DNA of 64,000 bases from Polytrichum commune. Taxonomy: Eukaryota; Streptophyta; Polytrichopsida; Polytrichales; Polytrichaceae. Shown here piece by piece: positions 25,660 to 37,284 of the stretch; position 1 is the stretch's first letter; every line of letters begins with the position of its first letter. Made by a program: the position numbers and the translations under genes. The stretch spans positions 25,358,001 through 25,422,000 of the forward strand of contig OX485806.1 in the NCBI GenBank assembly GCA_950295325.1, given 5' to 3'. Below the pieces are notes generated by a model. That model saw nothing but the letters and a program-made list of their open reading frames with translations, was not told where the DNA came from and made no database searches.

Positions 25660-25972
25660 TTTTGTTTCACACTATGGTTGTCCAAGTCGAGAGGTTGTGG
25701 AATTGAATGGCCAAACTTTGTTGAGAGTCCAAAGAAATTGGCTAAAAATAGCCAATAAAATATACAAATTGGAGTCTTCAGTTGGGCACAGTGTGAAGCC
25801 TTCAAAGTCCAAGCCCAAAGTCCAAAGGAAGAAGGAGCATCTCACTTTATTCCTTGTTCAAAGCAACCCCTCCAATCTAATGGTCAAGATCTTGTCAATT
25901 ATTTATTTTTATTTTTTTTATGGAAAAAAATTCAATGGCGTCTTGACCTTCGGCCATAGTGTGAAGCAACCC
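25660..25972. mobile_element. Harbinger-like MITE, inverted and shortened copy
   Basis: The ends read TTCACACTATGG on the left and CCATAGTGTGAA on the right. The interior shares 'ccaagtcgagagg', 'atggccaaa' and, in inverse orientation, 'aatrgcyaataaaata' with the better preserved element at 34,652-35,217. It has no transposase. Confidence 0.6.
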
Positions 25973-25979
25973 TAAGCCC

Positions 25980-27780
25980 TCAAACAAAGCCTCAACATTC
26001 CTTGGCCATTTGATTATGAATTTTGGGGACACTATGGATGTCTACTTCATAAAGTAGCTCGATTTGCAGTCAGGTTACCCCTTCATGAACCACTATTTTT
26101 GTTCTATTTTGTCTTCTTGTAATTGAAATCCAAAATTACATGTATAAAAATAGAGAAACACACAATGATAGCATGGATATAAAAAAACATCATGACTCTA
26201 AAAAGATTGTCAGTAATTGTAAATGTTTATTTTCAAAATTATCAATTTGAGGCACCTAGAACTTTGAGATGAATGATCAGCCCGTGTTTTTTTTAAAGTG
26301 TTTACTAACACTTTAGGTTTGTATTGCTTCGTTACCTTCTTGTTTGTTTGAATGTCACCTAAAACCACCATGTATCTTCAAAACAAAAAAATATGGTCCT
26401 TTTTGCATGTGACCTTATTGCACCTAATTTGGTGTCCTTTAGGAAGATCTAAAATTCATCAATTTTCTTGATTTTACATGCATTGTGATATCTATGTTGA
26501 TGTCCATAGGTTGGATTGAACTATGTTTCATCTTGATATATATGTTTGCACACTAAAGGCATTAGTGTTTTTTCTCTTTAACAAGGAATATGCAAGTGTG
26601 ACAAATCACAAATTTCTCTTTAAACATTTAGAAGGAAAAAATTCAACATAAATCAAAGTCACAAAACACTTTTAGGTTCAGTCAGAATACTATTTAAGAT
26701 ATAAAAAAGAGTATCATTTTCTTATATGTACAAGTAGTTGTATTGTTTAGTTATTTCAAAATGTTAAAAAAATTGATAGTTTGAATGTGTGACATTCTTT
26801 TTGGGTAACCCAACCATGAATGTACCCTAGTCGAGACTTGCCTTGAAAAATCACCAACCATAAGTTCAGACAAAATCTAATATAAAAGAGCCCCAAAAGT
26901 AGAGGTGGCCTTGGTGTAGAACGTTGTTTTGAGATCCCCCGTTAGAGCATGGGAAAAATATCAACCCTATGAATTTTGCTCAAACTACATCAAGATAAAT
27001 GGACATGATGTATTATAATTGCATGTTATCTTTGTATCAAAGAATTGTTTTTCCTCGAGCCCTTTCAAAACAACCTTCATGGACACATATATTAAAGCAC
27101 GATCACTTGTCATATAGCAAACTCAATGGTTGAGTTTTATTTTATTAATAAGCTTTTCAATACAATGGTTTTTTAATCCCAAACTCTAGTTGTTGGCCCT
27201 AACTGCAATCGCCCACCCCAAAATTATGATGTCAATATTTTAAAGGGCAACTCGAGTGCATGAAACTAATTTTTTTCCTTGTCCAGTTGCCCGATTCTTT
27301 TTTCTTTCTAGAAGCTCAGTTGCTTGCTATAGAAAAATTTGCATGCTTGCTTTATGAAAAAAACCACAATTCCAATAACAAATCCAACCTTCAATTCAGA
27401 CATAATTCCACCTACATTCAAAGGCACCTTTAAAAAATTGAAAGGCACTCAACATTCTATAATTAATTATGAGCATAATGAAGCAATCAAACACAAAAAA
27501 ACAACAAACAAAGAAATTAGAGTGAAAATTGATGGTTGGTGTCATTCAAAAACAATTGAGCAAATGTTGTAAATGCTATTTTTGTACAATTGCCTACCTA
27601 AAGTTAAAGAAATTGATATGTAACATGGAAGTCTACAAGAATACCACAAAAACATCCTTAAAACAAAAAAAACAAGATACAATTCATGTCAAATAAAGAC
27701 ATATGATGTTCACCATGGCGACCTCCTTATGCTTCGGCACATTTCTCACCGCAAAATTGAATGTCTTGTGTGTCTTCAAC
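25980..27780. other. Non-genic AT-rich DNA
   Basis: No recognisable gene. The frame at 27,339-27,572 is Lys/Asn/Thr-rich with no family resemblance and is probably chance. Confidence 0.4.
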
Positions 27781-27789
27781 AAATGAGTC

Positions 27790-29110
27790 CTCAACCCATC
27801 ATGAATTACGTCTCTCTTCACACTCTTGCTCCCAATCGTGATCACACTCATGCACATCATTTTGGATCAATTTTTCTTCCATAATAATGTTACCACCCAC
27901 TTCATTCAGATTGATCCTTGTATTGAGTGTTCCAAATCCAACCAACATAGTAGCTTTTTGGCGTAAACTAATCGCAAAGGTGTGAACCAAATAGTTACTT
28001 TATAAGCAATGCAGTAAGCCCATAATGCTTCCAACAATTTGCTATCCCAATCAATCATAGAATTTTCACAAGGTCTCATTATTTTTTTCTTTCAATTTGA
28101 CTATTAGCTCATGGTTGATATGGTGAAGGAAGATGATGTCTAATTTTATATTTTTATGTTAGTTCCTAAATAACATCATTCACTAAATGGGTTCCACAAT
28201 CACTCACTAACTCTTTTGGGCAACCATAGTGTGTTGAAATATCTTCTTTCAAGATTTTGGCTACTACATGTTTATCATCTTTTCGAGTGGCTTCAGTTTC
28301 TGTCCATTTCGTTACTACCATAATATATTAATATATATTTCATGACTACTCGTAGGATTTATGGGACCAACGAGATCAATTCTCCCTCTTTCAAATGGTG
28401 CAAGAGTTAATACGAGTGTGAGTGATTGCAAAAGGGTCATTTCATTTGCCTACTTTGTAACAAGCATCACATTGTCTTGTGCAAGTTGTGTAATCGTAAA
28501 CAAATGTAGGCCACCGATAACCACTTTGTAATATTTTCATAGCAGCACCATCTCTTGTAGAGTGTCCTCGTGCCACATTATCATGACATTATTTTAGGAT
28601 TAAAGGTATTTTAGACATGGTAACACATTGATGTAAAACAACATCTTCTTTTTCGTATACAAAGTGTCATCAGTGATTGTATAGGGCATTGTTTTAAAAA
28701 TCAATCGATAATTTTGTTTTTCTATAAAATCATGAGAAAATTTGTCACTTTGAGAGATTTAATTGTTTATGCATATTCCTTAGGGATCACATCTATATAG
28801 AATTGTGCATTTGGAAATGAGCCAACAATGGCTTTAATCCAAATCCTTCATTTAATCTTGACATTAATTTTGATCATCATTAGCATGCCTTTTGCTTGGT
28901 CTAACTTCAAATATAAAGTTGAATTCTTGCAAAAATAAGATCCATCTTACTATCTGTCCACTTAGTTGAGGTTTGTTAATCATGTATTCCAACGCATCGT
29001 GATCCACACGAAAAACAAACTCAATACTCAAGGTAATGACAAAACTTTCATATTAAGAAAATCATACCCAAGGCTTCATGTTCCATGACAATATAATTTC
29101 GTTCAACTTG
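27790..29110 (-). mobile_element. Ty3/gypsy retrotransposon pol remnant (RNase H - integrase)
   Basis: On the minus strand, several frames in series match gypsy Pol in the correct order. The RNase H C-terminal part is at about 29,050-28,860, with a VDHDALEYM-type motif and a PSKRHAN-type ending. The integrase zinc-binding region is at about 28,580-28,450, with a cysteine pair in CTRQCDAC. The integrase core, at about 28,410-28,190, retains a VTKWTE-type block and a HYGCPKELVSD-type block. Frequent stops and frameshifts show it is dead. I could not locate LTRs. In Ty3/gypsy elements these enzymes degrade template RNA and insert the cDNA. Confidence 0.8.
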
Positions 29111-29129
29111 TACTAATTGACAACTAGCA

Positions 29130-30435
29130 ACATAGATGGGATGATCATGACCTTTCTCGTCTTTCATTGGACTCTTAGATGTCAACACCGATCACATCTA
29201 AAAAACCATGAGGTAAAAGTCTCAAGCAATTTCTCTTGCTTCTTATGCTTGAATTACAAACCCTTCTTGCACGAGGGATATTTGCCTTTTCAAAATCATA
29301 CATCATAAAACACAATTCTACGTTGCAAGCTTGTTTGTTCAACATCCATGAAACAAAGTCAAGATTCACATCCATACGGTTGAACATTCTATGTCAATCC
29401 ATGAGCTCTAGATAAGTGCTCCCATTGGATCTTGCACAAATTATCCAAACACTTCTCCCTAGACAATCTTGACATAATATTACACAACTACTTGGTTGCA
29501 TTATGTGGGACCGTGTACCACATAAGTGTAACTCACCTTTGATTTGAGATTCCCCATTTACGGGAAACACTCAGGTTGTTTACTTTGAACTGTTCAACAA
29601 GCAACTGTAAACTTTATCATAATTTCTTAATCGGAACCTTGTTCTTTGGAAAGAGACCATCATGTAGCTACTTGGTAATGTTATGGAGCCCATTGAAGTC
29701 ATTGTAAGGGTTAAAATGATGTTATGTACGTGTGTGTGAGAGAGGAGAGCTTGCAATGAGTTTTCTTGAAAGTGGAAGCGAGGGTGAATCACTATAATCA
29801 TGGCATTTCTTTAAGTACGTACCATAGTTCTCTAGCAATTTGGGCAGAAAAATAACTAATTTGAAAAATTATGGGAAATTAATTTCGTTGAGTGTCCAAA
29901 AAAAACAAACACATTCAAAGAGTGCCTATATCACAATAATGCAAGCGCATTCACTGGAATCCAACAAAGTAGCATCAAATCAAAGAAAAATTTGTTGCCA
30001 AGCAAAACCATGACATACAAGTAAAAGACAAACTTTGGAGTAAGGAAAGTTGGTTAAGGGAAGTGTTTAGGTTAATCGTAGCCGCCATAGATGAAATTAA
30101 GAAAATCATCCATGAACTATAGAAATGGCTTGGATAAATGTCTAGCTTATTTTAAATTGCATTTTCAATACATCCAATTTTAGACTATTATGTTACGGAT
30201 GGCTTAACTTACTTTTGCATTTTAATAAATTGTTAGGCAAAAAAATGCCCAAGCTGCTAGAAAGCTAGGATAACTTAGAGTAAGGCCAAAAGACAATTTA
30301 CCCAACTACTCAGGTAATTATACTTGCGGTTTGGGTCCACATTCAACTGCAACTACTCTAATTGTTGTTGTATTTAGTGTCATATGGTATTTATCTCACT
30401 ATGATACCTTTTCCAATGACTTTTTTTTCTTATGA
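29130..30435. other. Flank of the gypsy remnant, no gene
   Basis: No recognisable coding sequence. It may include further degraded retroelement sequence, but I cannot support a specific call. Confidence 0.35.
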
Positions 30436-30439
30436 ATAA

Positions 30440-30760
30440 GTTTACAACACATGTCATGGATGATTGGGATTTGATTGAACTTCATATCGATTATTTAAAC
30501 AACATTTGGTATATTATGTGTCCTAATAATTACGTACTAACAAAAATTGTCAATATATGATTGGAATTTGGATGAGAATTCACTTAGTAAGTGCCAATAA
30601 TTGCAACATTGTGAAATTATGATGCCCTGTATTCTTCATAAGAAATGAGAAGCATTGTTAGGTTTACATTTAGTGTTGGTGACACTACACATGTGGCTTC
30701 CAATTAGTTTTGAGCAAGAGAGACAAATCCGGGACACTGAAGACACACTATTTAATGTAT
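30440..30760. repeat. Foldback-family repeat arm
   Basis: Shares the phrases 'gttaggtttacatttagtgttggtgacac' (split here by substitutions), 'ttgagcaagagaga' and 'gggacactgaa..cac' with 62,800-63,000 and 4,960-5,240. Non-coding. Confidence 0.45.
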
Positions 30761-30899
30761 TGTGCTACTCCGTAAAGTCCCTTCTTTGAGATTATATATA
30801 TTGAAAGCTTGTGAGCTCGTCATGTTTTGGATCCTATTTTGAAAGTTGGTTGAAACTTCTTGGATTTGTTTTGCCATCCCAAAGACTTTGAGAACATTT

Positions 30900-33410
30900 C
30901 AGGTGCCGACATAAGGTGTGTCCATGGGGCTCATACCCCCAATTCCTGGATCAACCTATGCAAGGTTAACTTGGCTACCCGTCCTAGTATGGCAAGTCAT
31001 AAATATGGTTTCCAATAGCTTGACACCACTCTTTGAACATGCTAATTTTAAGCCTAAAGAAAACTTGGGAGACTTTTTGATTACGCTCTCAAACTCATTT
31101 ACGATATAAGCCAATTCAACGGGAGTTGGATCCCAAGACTTTGAGCTCATCTCCATTATCCCACTATTACTCACAATGTTTATCATTTCAAAAGTGTTCG
31201 CATGTTGCTATTGTAGTTAGTTTTCTGGCTACAAATAAAACCCAGGGAATCACTCAGGGAAGACTTAAAAGGTGATTGTAATGATATCTAGGTGTCTCAA
31301 ATAGGATTGATTAGGTAAATGATGGGTTTATTACACTTCATTTCGGATTTGGAATTAACATTTAGATGAGAAAAGTGTAATAAAAGTTAATGTATCTCTC
31401 AATAGCAGTACATGCAATAATAGCAGTCACTCACCTCACTCTAATTTCCCAAACAATAGTCTGGCAGTGGGTTCATTTAATGTAGACATTAGTGCGGTGC
31501 ACAAGCATAGGCACAGCCATAGTCAATTGTCATGTATTTGTAGTACCAATTTGTTTTCTAATTCCAGAGGCGAGGGCCCTCTGGAGAAACCCATGGTCTT
31601 TTCCTTTATTAATCCTTTTAATGTAAATTGAAATGTCCGTCAGTAATCCTTACAAGGTTGGCATGTATTCCTTAATTAAATAATTTCATTAATGCGGCAG
31701 TCCGACAATTGTCTTTGGTTACTTACTTTGCCACCGCAAAAGATAAGCTCATTGCCCTGTTGCTTGCAACATCACTCTTTGATATCACTCTTAATCTCAA
31801 GTGAATAATTCATAATGGAATTCAATAATTAATCATTTGATTATCCTTATGAGAATTCGGTGATTAATATTAATTTATCTGTCAATTAATTCAACACAGA
31901 AGTTACCGTCCTGTAAAGGTTAAGTCTATTGATGTTCGGCTGGATCACTCCCGGCTCCAAGAGACTCCACAGGCAATGGACTGGGTCTTCTGTCCTTTCG
32001 GTTCCACCAGAGCTCCTCAACAGTCTCCAAATGGCAACTCCAGAGAGCCGCTTCGCCTCCAAAGGGTAGGTTGTGGTATAAACTTCGGTTGAGACTATTG
32101 ACCACACAACGTCAAAATCACCGGCACCAGCACTCCGGCGATTGTCCGACTTTCTGCTTTCTTCAATCGGGTTTCTCTCCAGACTATGGCGAAAACAACA
32201 ACAATAACTTACAATCTCTTTGTTCACGTGAAAACTAGATTCCAGACTTTGCTCTTCTTCGGCATAGTGATTCACAATCAAATTTGATCTTTTAGTGCTT
32301 TCACAATTCGGTTGATCACTCAAACAACCTCGTCCTCAAATCAGCACAAGCATTCTAATTTGCTTGTACTCCCTTTAACATGCCCACATCTCAGACTATA
32401 GCAAACAATAACGACCTCTCACTTTCCCTGTGAGGCAGGAACTAAATTGGATTGCAGACAATAGACAAAATCTGGTGCACAATAAAGTTGATTGCCGAGT
32501 TAATAATTCACTTCCGAATGGACCTTGCAATCCTCCTCTGAGCTCTTCTACTCAGACTTTAAATAGGTCAAATCTCACACCAGATTATCGACCAAGGAAA
32601 CTTTTCAAAGTGAGTCCACTCAGGAATCCCTCCTGGTTCAACTTTGTAATTTCCTTCTTGACTGGTTACACAATTAGTCAATAGAATTCTCAAATACACC
32701 TGCCACCGATACACAGTTGAATGATAGACAATGGAAAGCTCTCTTTAACACATACAAGGAGGTTTCAATGACCCTTTAACAATCACTGTTCTCACAACAG
32801 ACAATGGATCCTTGCCATACAAATTCAAAGAAACCTTAAAAGGTTCTGATCACTCAAGAATCCGATCATGGACATTGCAAAACAAATCCAATTATCTCTG
32901 GACACAATCCTTACTCAAGATAATAGATGATGGCACAATTGGCCGAATAGAATTATATTCATCAAAGACAATAGCATATCAAATCGCCAAAGAAGAGAGT
33001 GGTAGTTCTCTCAAGTGAGGTTCAGGCTATATACTTTTACTACGAGAATCCAGGGATTGCACTCCCTCAAATCAGACCATAGCCCTACATATCAAGAGTT
33101 TCTGATATCTCGAGATAATAGCCTAACATTTGCATTCTAGTTTGATATTATCAGGCTATTGTCCTACCCTATTCACACTTAAATCTGAAATGACTATGGA
33201 AAACCAAAAAATATGGACGACAGCTATGATCAACGGACTAGAGATAAACAATTTTTGGATTTTAGTGTAATTTCGTCTAAAAACAACATCTTTCTCCTAC
33301 AATTTCTCTCTTATGTTCTGGTCTTGAAATTCTCTCTCGGTGCTACAAATTAGCTACAAACGAAATAAATTTAAACCAAAACAAACTACACCCACCCACA
33401 ACCACCTCAA
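30900..33410. other. Non-genic region of distinct composition, self-similar
   Basis: Less AT-rich than its flanks, especially at 31,880-32,700. Short phrases recur with drift, e.g. 'ccagactatggc..aacaacaataac' near 32,180, 'cagactatagcaaacaataac' near 32,392 and 'cagaccatagccc' near 33,078. The longest frame (32,323-31,886, minus, 145 codons) lacks family resemblance. This could be a decayed LTR or an old repeat array. I see no terminal repeats that would prove it. Confidence 0.3.
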
Positions 33411-33452
33411 CTACATAACATTATTTAAATACACGCGCTTGTTCTGTGAAAC

Positions 33453-33540
33453 TAATAGTATTCCAGGTAGTATTCCCGGATATTCCCTACATTCAGACTG
33501 AGTGTGGGGAACATCCATGAATACTACCTGGAATATTGTT
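33453..33540. mobile_element. Hairpin MITE, family D, copy 2
   Basis: A compact inverted repeat, 'aatattccaggtagtattc'-type arms around the core 'acattcagactgagtgtgggg', related to 24,272-24,437. It is about 90 bp with no coding capacity. Confidence 0.6.
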
Positions 33541-33759
33541 ATATACTTACACATTGGTATTGTACTTCGTAGTGGGAAGAGTACTTGGTGTTGTGGTTAT
33601 CGTCAATGCCGCCCCAAATCTCTCCTTAATGTCTAAAAAAAGAGGTAAAGAAATTAACCTACACCCATCAACCAGATGCCACCGTGGTTGTGATTGTGGT
33701 TGAGTGTAAGGTAGATTTGGCTAGTTCAATGCTTGATCTTAAACATACATCTATATTTG

Positions 33760-34105
33760 AGCGGTGTATGGTTGGGTGTGAATTCAAAAATGGACACCAA
33801 AAAAAACATGTGTCAAGAAGAGATTGGACTACATGTTAACAATTAGTTAACTAATAATCAACTTAATTTGGGGGGGGGGGGGAGAGGGTAACCTACATAA
33901 TCTCATAATTTAAAATCTCATAGAAAATTCACTTTGACAATGAACATGATATTCATACAAGCTTTCAAAATAATGAGGAGAGTGGCTATGTGTATGATGT
34001 GGAATTGCTAATTATGTCACACTTGTTGCATGTTTCATGTTATCCTACAAGAAGTGGGTCCAAAGACAAAAATGTCCATTCAAGACCCACTTACCTTAAT
34101 TCTTA
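33760..34105. repeat. Dispersed repeat, family C, copy 2
   Basis: Aligns with 21,940-22,270 and 52,120-52,440. This copy carries a 13-base G tract at 33,870-33,882 absent from the others. Non-coding. Confidence 0.55.
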
Positions 34106-34651
34106 TCTTCCTAAAGCGTATTGTGGTTCATTAGATCATCTAGAAACTAAGTTCTAACCTCAATTTCTATTGTACCTAAAAGTGAAGTTGTTTGCTAATG
34201 ATTTAAAGCTCACATTAGTATGGTAGCGATATTTCATAATTTTCATGATTTGTTTATGATCAATTTAGAATCATGAAATTTCAAGAAATTGTGATAAACA
34301 CATGTAATAAAATCATAACGTATAGTCCAAATTTTCAAGATTATATCAAGAATCGATATACACATTGAGGCCAAAATAAGAGTCCATAATAAATTGGCAA
34401 TTCTCAATCAAAGTGACTATAAGGTCTGATACATAATAACGTATCAACAATGGGAAAAAGTTAGTTCATTTTGTTACTTTTAAAATCTTTCTTGAACAAG
34501 TATGTTTTCATATTGGAATGGGATCATCACCATGGATAAGAAAATTTCACGACCAACACAAATGATACTCATTGTGACCTTCCTAGATGTATTGACTTGC
34601 AAGAGACGTCCATAAGCCCAAAACGGGGCCTCTTAAGAAATTAAGGGTTAA

Positions 34652-35217
34652 GGGGTTCACACTATGGCCAAACTTCGAGAGGAGAAGCGTTTGGACCATT
34701 GAAAATGCAGAAATGTCCAAAGTCCGTCCTCTCGGTCTTCACACTAGAGGCTGAAGTCCAAAGGACGTCGCCTCCAAAAGAGCCTAGGTGGCTGCACTTT
34801 TAGGAAGTTATGGCGCCAAGAGTTCGGCCTCTCGAGCAAAGTTTGGGTCGAGCAAAATGCTCGACCCAAACTTCCGTCGAGAGGCCGAACGTTTTTTTTC
34901 ATTAAAATATCAATCATTAACAAGATCTTGGCCATTAGATTGGAGGGGTTATTTTGAGCAAGGAATAAAGTGGGATGCTCCTTTGGGTTTGGACTTTGGG
35001 CTCGGCCTTTGGAGGCTTCACACTATCGCCGTCCAAGTCGAGAGGCCGTGGAGTTCATGGCCAAAGGTTAGGACTTTGGGCTTAGCCTTTGGAGACTTCA
35101 CACTTTGCCCGGCCAAAGGCTGCACTTACTATATTTTATTGACTATTTTTAGCTCATTTCTTTGGACTCTCAACAAAGTTTGGACTTGACTTGGATGGCC
35201 ATAGTGTGAACCGGCCC
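34652..35217. mobile_element. PIF/Harbinger-like MITE with TAA target duplication
   Basis: The ends are GGGGTTCACACTATGGCC and the inverse of GGGCCGGTTCACACTATGGCC, flanked on each side by TAA (34,649-34,651 and 35,218-35,220). TAA/TTA duplications and GGGCC-type ends are hallmarks of PIF/Harbinger (Tourist) elements. The ends resemble those of the 3.6-kb element at 44,430-48,040. The interior contains a strong nested hairpin (34,822-34,890). Overlapping open frames are palindrome by-products. Confidence 0.8.
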
Positions 35218-35423
35218 TAAGATTGGTGTGTTATGTTAATAGATTGGTTCACGTGACTTGTCATATAAGATCAAGTGTCATGTGACGTCCTCTCTAGTGA
35301 GAGGTAACCAATAAATGTGAGTCGATGATGAATAGTGCAGGTCACACTAACCCATAAATTAAGTGTAGTATAACGGATTCCCTTCTATTTTTACATATCG
35401 TACATAGGCCACTTACCGCTCAC

Positions 35424-36252
35424 AACCACTAACCGTGCACTTTACCGTGCACTTCACCGTTCACTTTTAATCTCGACCATCCAATCTCCGTGCTTCCATG
35501 GTAATTTTGAATCTTTTTATGATTGAACAGTTAAGGAAATTGAAGTGGGAGCTCAAAAATGTTACATTTCAAGATTTAGAAGCAAATGCAAAGAGAATAA
35601 GCATCAAACAAACAATATTGATGCTCCAAGGTGGATCAATTTTCTCGTCAAATTCCAATGACAAGTAAGACAATATTTTCAATTTGATTATGTAAACTTG
35701 ATTTTTGCTTCATTGTATGTCATGTATGTTAGTATGTCAACCTCTCAATTTTTACAAGCATTATTGATTTTCAAATATTCGATTTTGTATGTTGTTACAG
35801 GAACAATGTCCATCAACAAGAAGACCTTTCCAACATCTTGAAGATTCCTTCATTCCCTAAAGCTTCTAGAAGAAAACCTAAGAATCCTAAAAGATTGAAT
35901 CCTCATGGAAAATGCTTAACTTCACAAACATATACTTTGGGAAGGCAAAGAGTTGCAAACGAGTTGGAAGATGAGTTTAACAAGCAAGAAGAGAAGAAGC
36001 AAAGAAGAGCAAACCTTGCAAAAGCGAAGAATGATGAAAAAATCTGGAAGCAGCTTGAAAGGGAGAAGGTAGCAGAATTGAAGAAGAAAGAAAAACAAAA
36101 ATGCCCAACAGAAAATAAGGTTGAGAAAAAACAAGAAATGAGGCTTAAAAGCCAACAACGTCCAACAGTCGTGTTTGCCAAAAAAAAAGAGCTTCTTTTG
36201 TAATGCCTCTAGCAAAAGTTGAATGAACATTGATAGTGCACGGTTAGTGGTT
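35424..36252 (+). mobile_element. Inverted-repeat-bounded unit with CACTA-like subterminal repeats
   Basis: AACCACTAACCGTGCACT at 35,424-35,441 is exactly inverted at 36,235-36,252. The left end carries further copies of 'accgtgcactt' in tandem up to about 35,465, and another 'gtgcacggttagta' lies at 36,437-36,450. Ends starting CACTA with subterminal short repeats suggest an En/Spm (CACTA)-type non-autonomous element carrying the reading frame at 35,530-36,203. I cannot find the expected 3-bp target duplication, so the class is uncertain. Confidence 0.45.
35530..36203 (+). CDS. Lys/Glu-rich C-terminal fragment, possibly of a pogo/Tigger-type DDE transposase
   Basis: Two exon-like blocks share one frame across a clean GT-AG intron. 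The first follows an acceptor at about 35,529 (reading LRKLKWELKNVTFQDLEA...) and ends AA|GTAAGA at about 35,664. The second starts after TTACAG at about 35,801 and runs to the TAA at 36,203. The product ends in a highly charged coiled-coil (RRANLAKAKNDEKIWKQLE, then KKKEKQK). A GKCLTSQ stretch followed by this type of basic coil resembles the tail of plant and animal CENP-B/Tigger-like transposases, but I see no DDE core. It may be a captured or decayed gene fragment. No start codon is evident in the first block. Confidence 0.4.
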
Positions 36253-36612
36253 AAGGTAGTTAATTTCCAATGCCCAATACAGTTGTATAAAGAACTATGA
36301 AAAGGTCATGATTTTTCAATAAAAATTTCCATTTTGCTTTTCAACACTAATATTAAGTGAACCATTAATTTAATTCAAATACCAAATTCGGAAAATTTTG
36401 CTACCCACCTCAAAAAATAAAACATCAAAGTCAAATGTGCACGGTTAGTAGCATGCCTACGATAGTACTTACAAAACAAGTTAGGGTTTGGTCCCGCGTC
36501 ATCGAGCCGCTGTGAATGAGACATGTGTGGCCACAGGCAGATCCTACACCGTCGATGCACGTGGCCTCATCCAGCGGGTCGTGGCTATTGTGTTGTCAGG
36601 GAGGATATGGAA

Positions 36613-37273
36613 CAGAGTTCGGGAAGTTTTTGAAGCCTTAGTGGCTAATTGCCAGTAGTTGCTACAAAGGGTCGGATTTTTTCCAATTTACATCGGCAAC
36701 AGCCGGTCTTTTGTAAAATCAATCGGCCAATTGCCTATATTCTCATATTCTCATTGGCCAATATCCGATTAAATGGAATTCATATCGGCACTAATTGTTT
36801 TAAAAATGTATGAAAATTTATTAGAAATCATTTCTTAGTACAAAATCTTGAATAAGTGAAAAGAAAAGGCATGTTCAAAACTTTAAATTTGAAGAGTTAA
36901 TATCCTTGGCAGGAATTGAACCTAGCAATGCCTTCACCGCTTGAAGGCCAAGGGTCCCCCAATTCTTCATAGAAGCAATTGGATTTGGTCATGTAAAGGT
37001 TGCATAATTCAAATGGTTTAAGGTTTAGGGTACTTCCTCAAGTGCATCATCAGATGCCCTAGACAAATAGCGCTATGGATGCTTCCGGCTGAAATCCAGT
37101 AACTCACAAGAAGAATCGGCTACATTTCCGGGACATCTTCTGGTTCATTGGCTAATTGCCGGAAGATTGAAATTACAGTCAGATTGCCATCCGATGGTTG
37201 GAAATTTGGACCGGCCATGAGGGGAAATCCATCAGCTGGTAATGAACTAGCCGTCGGTTTTCCCCGAACATAG
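36613..37273. mobile_element. hAT-like non-autonomous element, copy 1
   Basis: A 661-bp unit beginning CAGAGTTCGGG and ending CCCCGAACATAG, so the ends form an imperfect inverted repeat around GTTCGGG. It is flanked by TATGGAA on both sides (36,606-36,612 and 37,274-37,280). It is about 95% identical by eye to 38,416-39,075. Because each copy has its own flanking duplication, they are independent insertions and not LTRs. The 7-8-bp duplication and CAG-start end point to hAT. No transposase is encoded. Confidence 0.8.
36904..36953 (-). ncRNA. 50-nt tRNA-like fold without anticodon arm, copy 1
   Basis: Read on the minus strand: CCTTGGC (acceptor strand), CTTCA-AGCGG-TGAAG (D-like arm), an 8-nt linker, AGG-TTCAATT-CCT (T-like arm matching the Pol III B box GGTTCRANYCC), then GCCAAGG, which closes the 7-bp acceptor-like stem. 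It lies inside the hAT-like copy 1. Whether it is transcribed is unknown. Confidence 0.4.
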
Positions 37274-37284
37274 TATGGAACCAT

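Noticed and set aside
31886-32323. 145-codon minus-strand frame as a gene
   Set aside because: No recognisable domain or splice context. It lies in a self-similar non-coding stretch.
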